Source: Novosphingobium sp. 32-60-15 (lineage in GTDB: Bacteria; Pseudomonadota; Alphaproteobacteria; Sphingomonadales; Sphingomonadaceae). Taken from it: a DNA stretch of 64,000 nt. The stretch is taken from contig NZ_NCEN01000018.1 in the NCBI RefSeq assembly GCF_002280675.1, positions 31,704 to 95,703 on the forward strand, in the 5' to 3' direction. Under the pieces are notes generated by a model. The model did no database searches. It was not told the origin of the DNA and saw nothing but the letters and a program-made list of their open reading frames with translations. Both the position numbers and the translations under genes were made by a program. Shown in pieces: positions 63,908-64,000 of this stretch (its first letter is position 1; each line of letters starts with the position of its first letter).

Positions 63908-63994
63908 GCCCAGATGGCGGAATTGGTAGACGCACCAGCTTCAGGTGCTGGCGCTCGCAAGGGCGTGGAGGTTCGAGTCCTCTTCTGGGCACCA
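63908..63994 (+). tRNA. tRNA-Leu (anticodon CAG)
   Basis: An 87-base cloverleaf: acceptor GCCCAGA pairs with TCTGGGC, followed by A and an encoded CCA. The D arm has TGGCGGAATTGGTAGACGC, the anticodon loop TTCAGGT carries CAG (63942-63944), a long variable arm is typical of leucine tRNA, and the T loop is GGTTCGAGTCC. Reads CUG. Confidence 0.97.
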
Positions 63995-64000
63995 TTTGTT

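Noticed and set aside
1..64000. CRISPR array or IS element
   Set aside because: No regularly spaced direct repeats and no transposase gene were seen in the window.

Overview
The window reads as chromosome of a GC-rich alphaproteobacterium, most likely a sphingomonad (Novosphingobium/Sphingomonas-like). The basis is the protein families and codon usage, a sphingomonad-type glycine-rich double cold-shock protein, a large TonB receptor, and a gene transfer agent (GTA) head-tail cluster of alphaproteobacterial type. No taxonomic marker gene is present, so genus is inference.

Region 1 (1-13742, + strand) is a flagellar operon: fliE (3' end)-fliF-G-H-I-J-K-L-M-N-O-P-Q-R-flhB-fliD-fliS. It encodes the MS ring, the C-ring switch, the type III export gate and ATPase complex, the hook-length ruler, the filament cap and the flagellin chaperone. 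Many junctions are ATGA, GTGA or TGATG overlaps. FliM starts without the usual N-terminal CheY-binding motif, and FlhB has NPSH in place of NPTH. A 425-bp spacer then holds an inverted-repeat element and a bidirectional terminator.

Region 2 (14168-21532) is chemotaxis. A CheB-like gene on the minus strand, with its catalytic His replaced by Asn, faces a + strand operon: STAS protein-cheA-cheR-cheB-cheD-cheY-cheW-small helical protein. No receptor or recognised phosphatase gene is present. The terminal 83-aa protein carries a DxxxQ sequence resembling the CheZ active site.

Region 3 (21706-24720) is a translationally coupled three-gene cassette that I do not recognise. Its proteins vaguely resemble accessory or cargo genes of type VI secretion islands, but no VgrG, PAAR or Hcp gene is nearby.

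Region 4 (24826-46547) is general metabolism and envelope: two GST genes, LysR with divergent scoAB, a glutathione peroxidase, a DUF983 protein, a ferritin-like protein, an acyltransferase and a DUF1295 protein. It continues with a TonB receptor and divergent TetR regulator sharing an operator-like palindrome, a Phd/VapC-type toxin-antitoxin pair, and a sterol desaturase operon. A cold-shock gene with an apparent one-base frameshift follows, then argD-argF-hslO, a DUF3617-like secreted protein, queC, an MFS transporter, sodC and an OmpA-family porin.

Region 5 (46741-60835, minus strand) is a GTA-like cluster running terS, terL, portal, DUF6127, prohead protease, capsid, connector genes, tail genes, a TIM-like/DUF2460 fusion, DUF2163, NlpC/P60, baseplate hub and DUF2793. 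It has no integrase, repressor, replication or lysis gene and keeps host-like composition, as expected of a domesticated GTA rather than a live prophage.

Region 6 (61058-63994) has a VTT/YqaA-like membrane protein, a MipA/OmpV-family protein, an NDUFA9-like NAD(P)-binding protein and tRNA-Leu(CAG). GC-rich palindromic repeats lie at 58871 and 61711.
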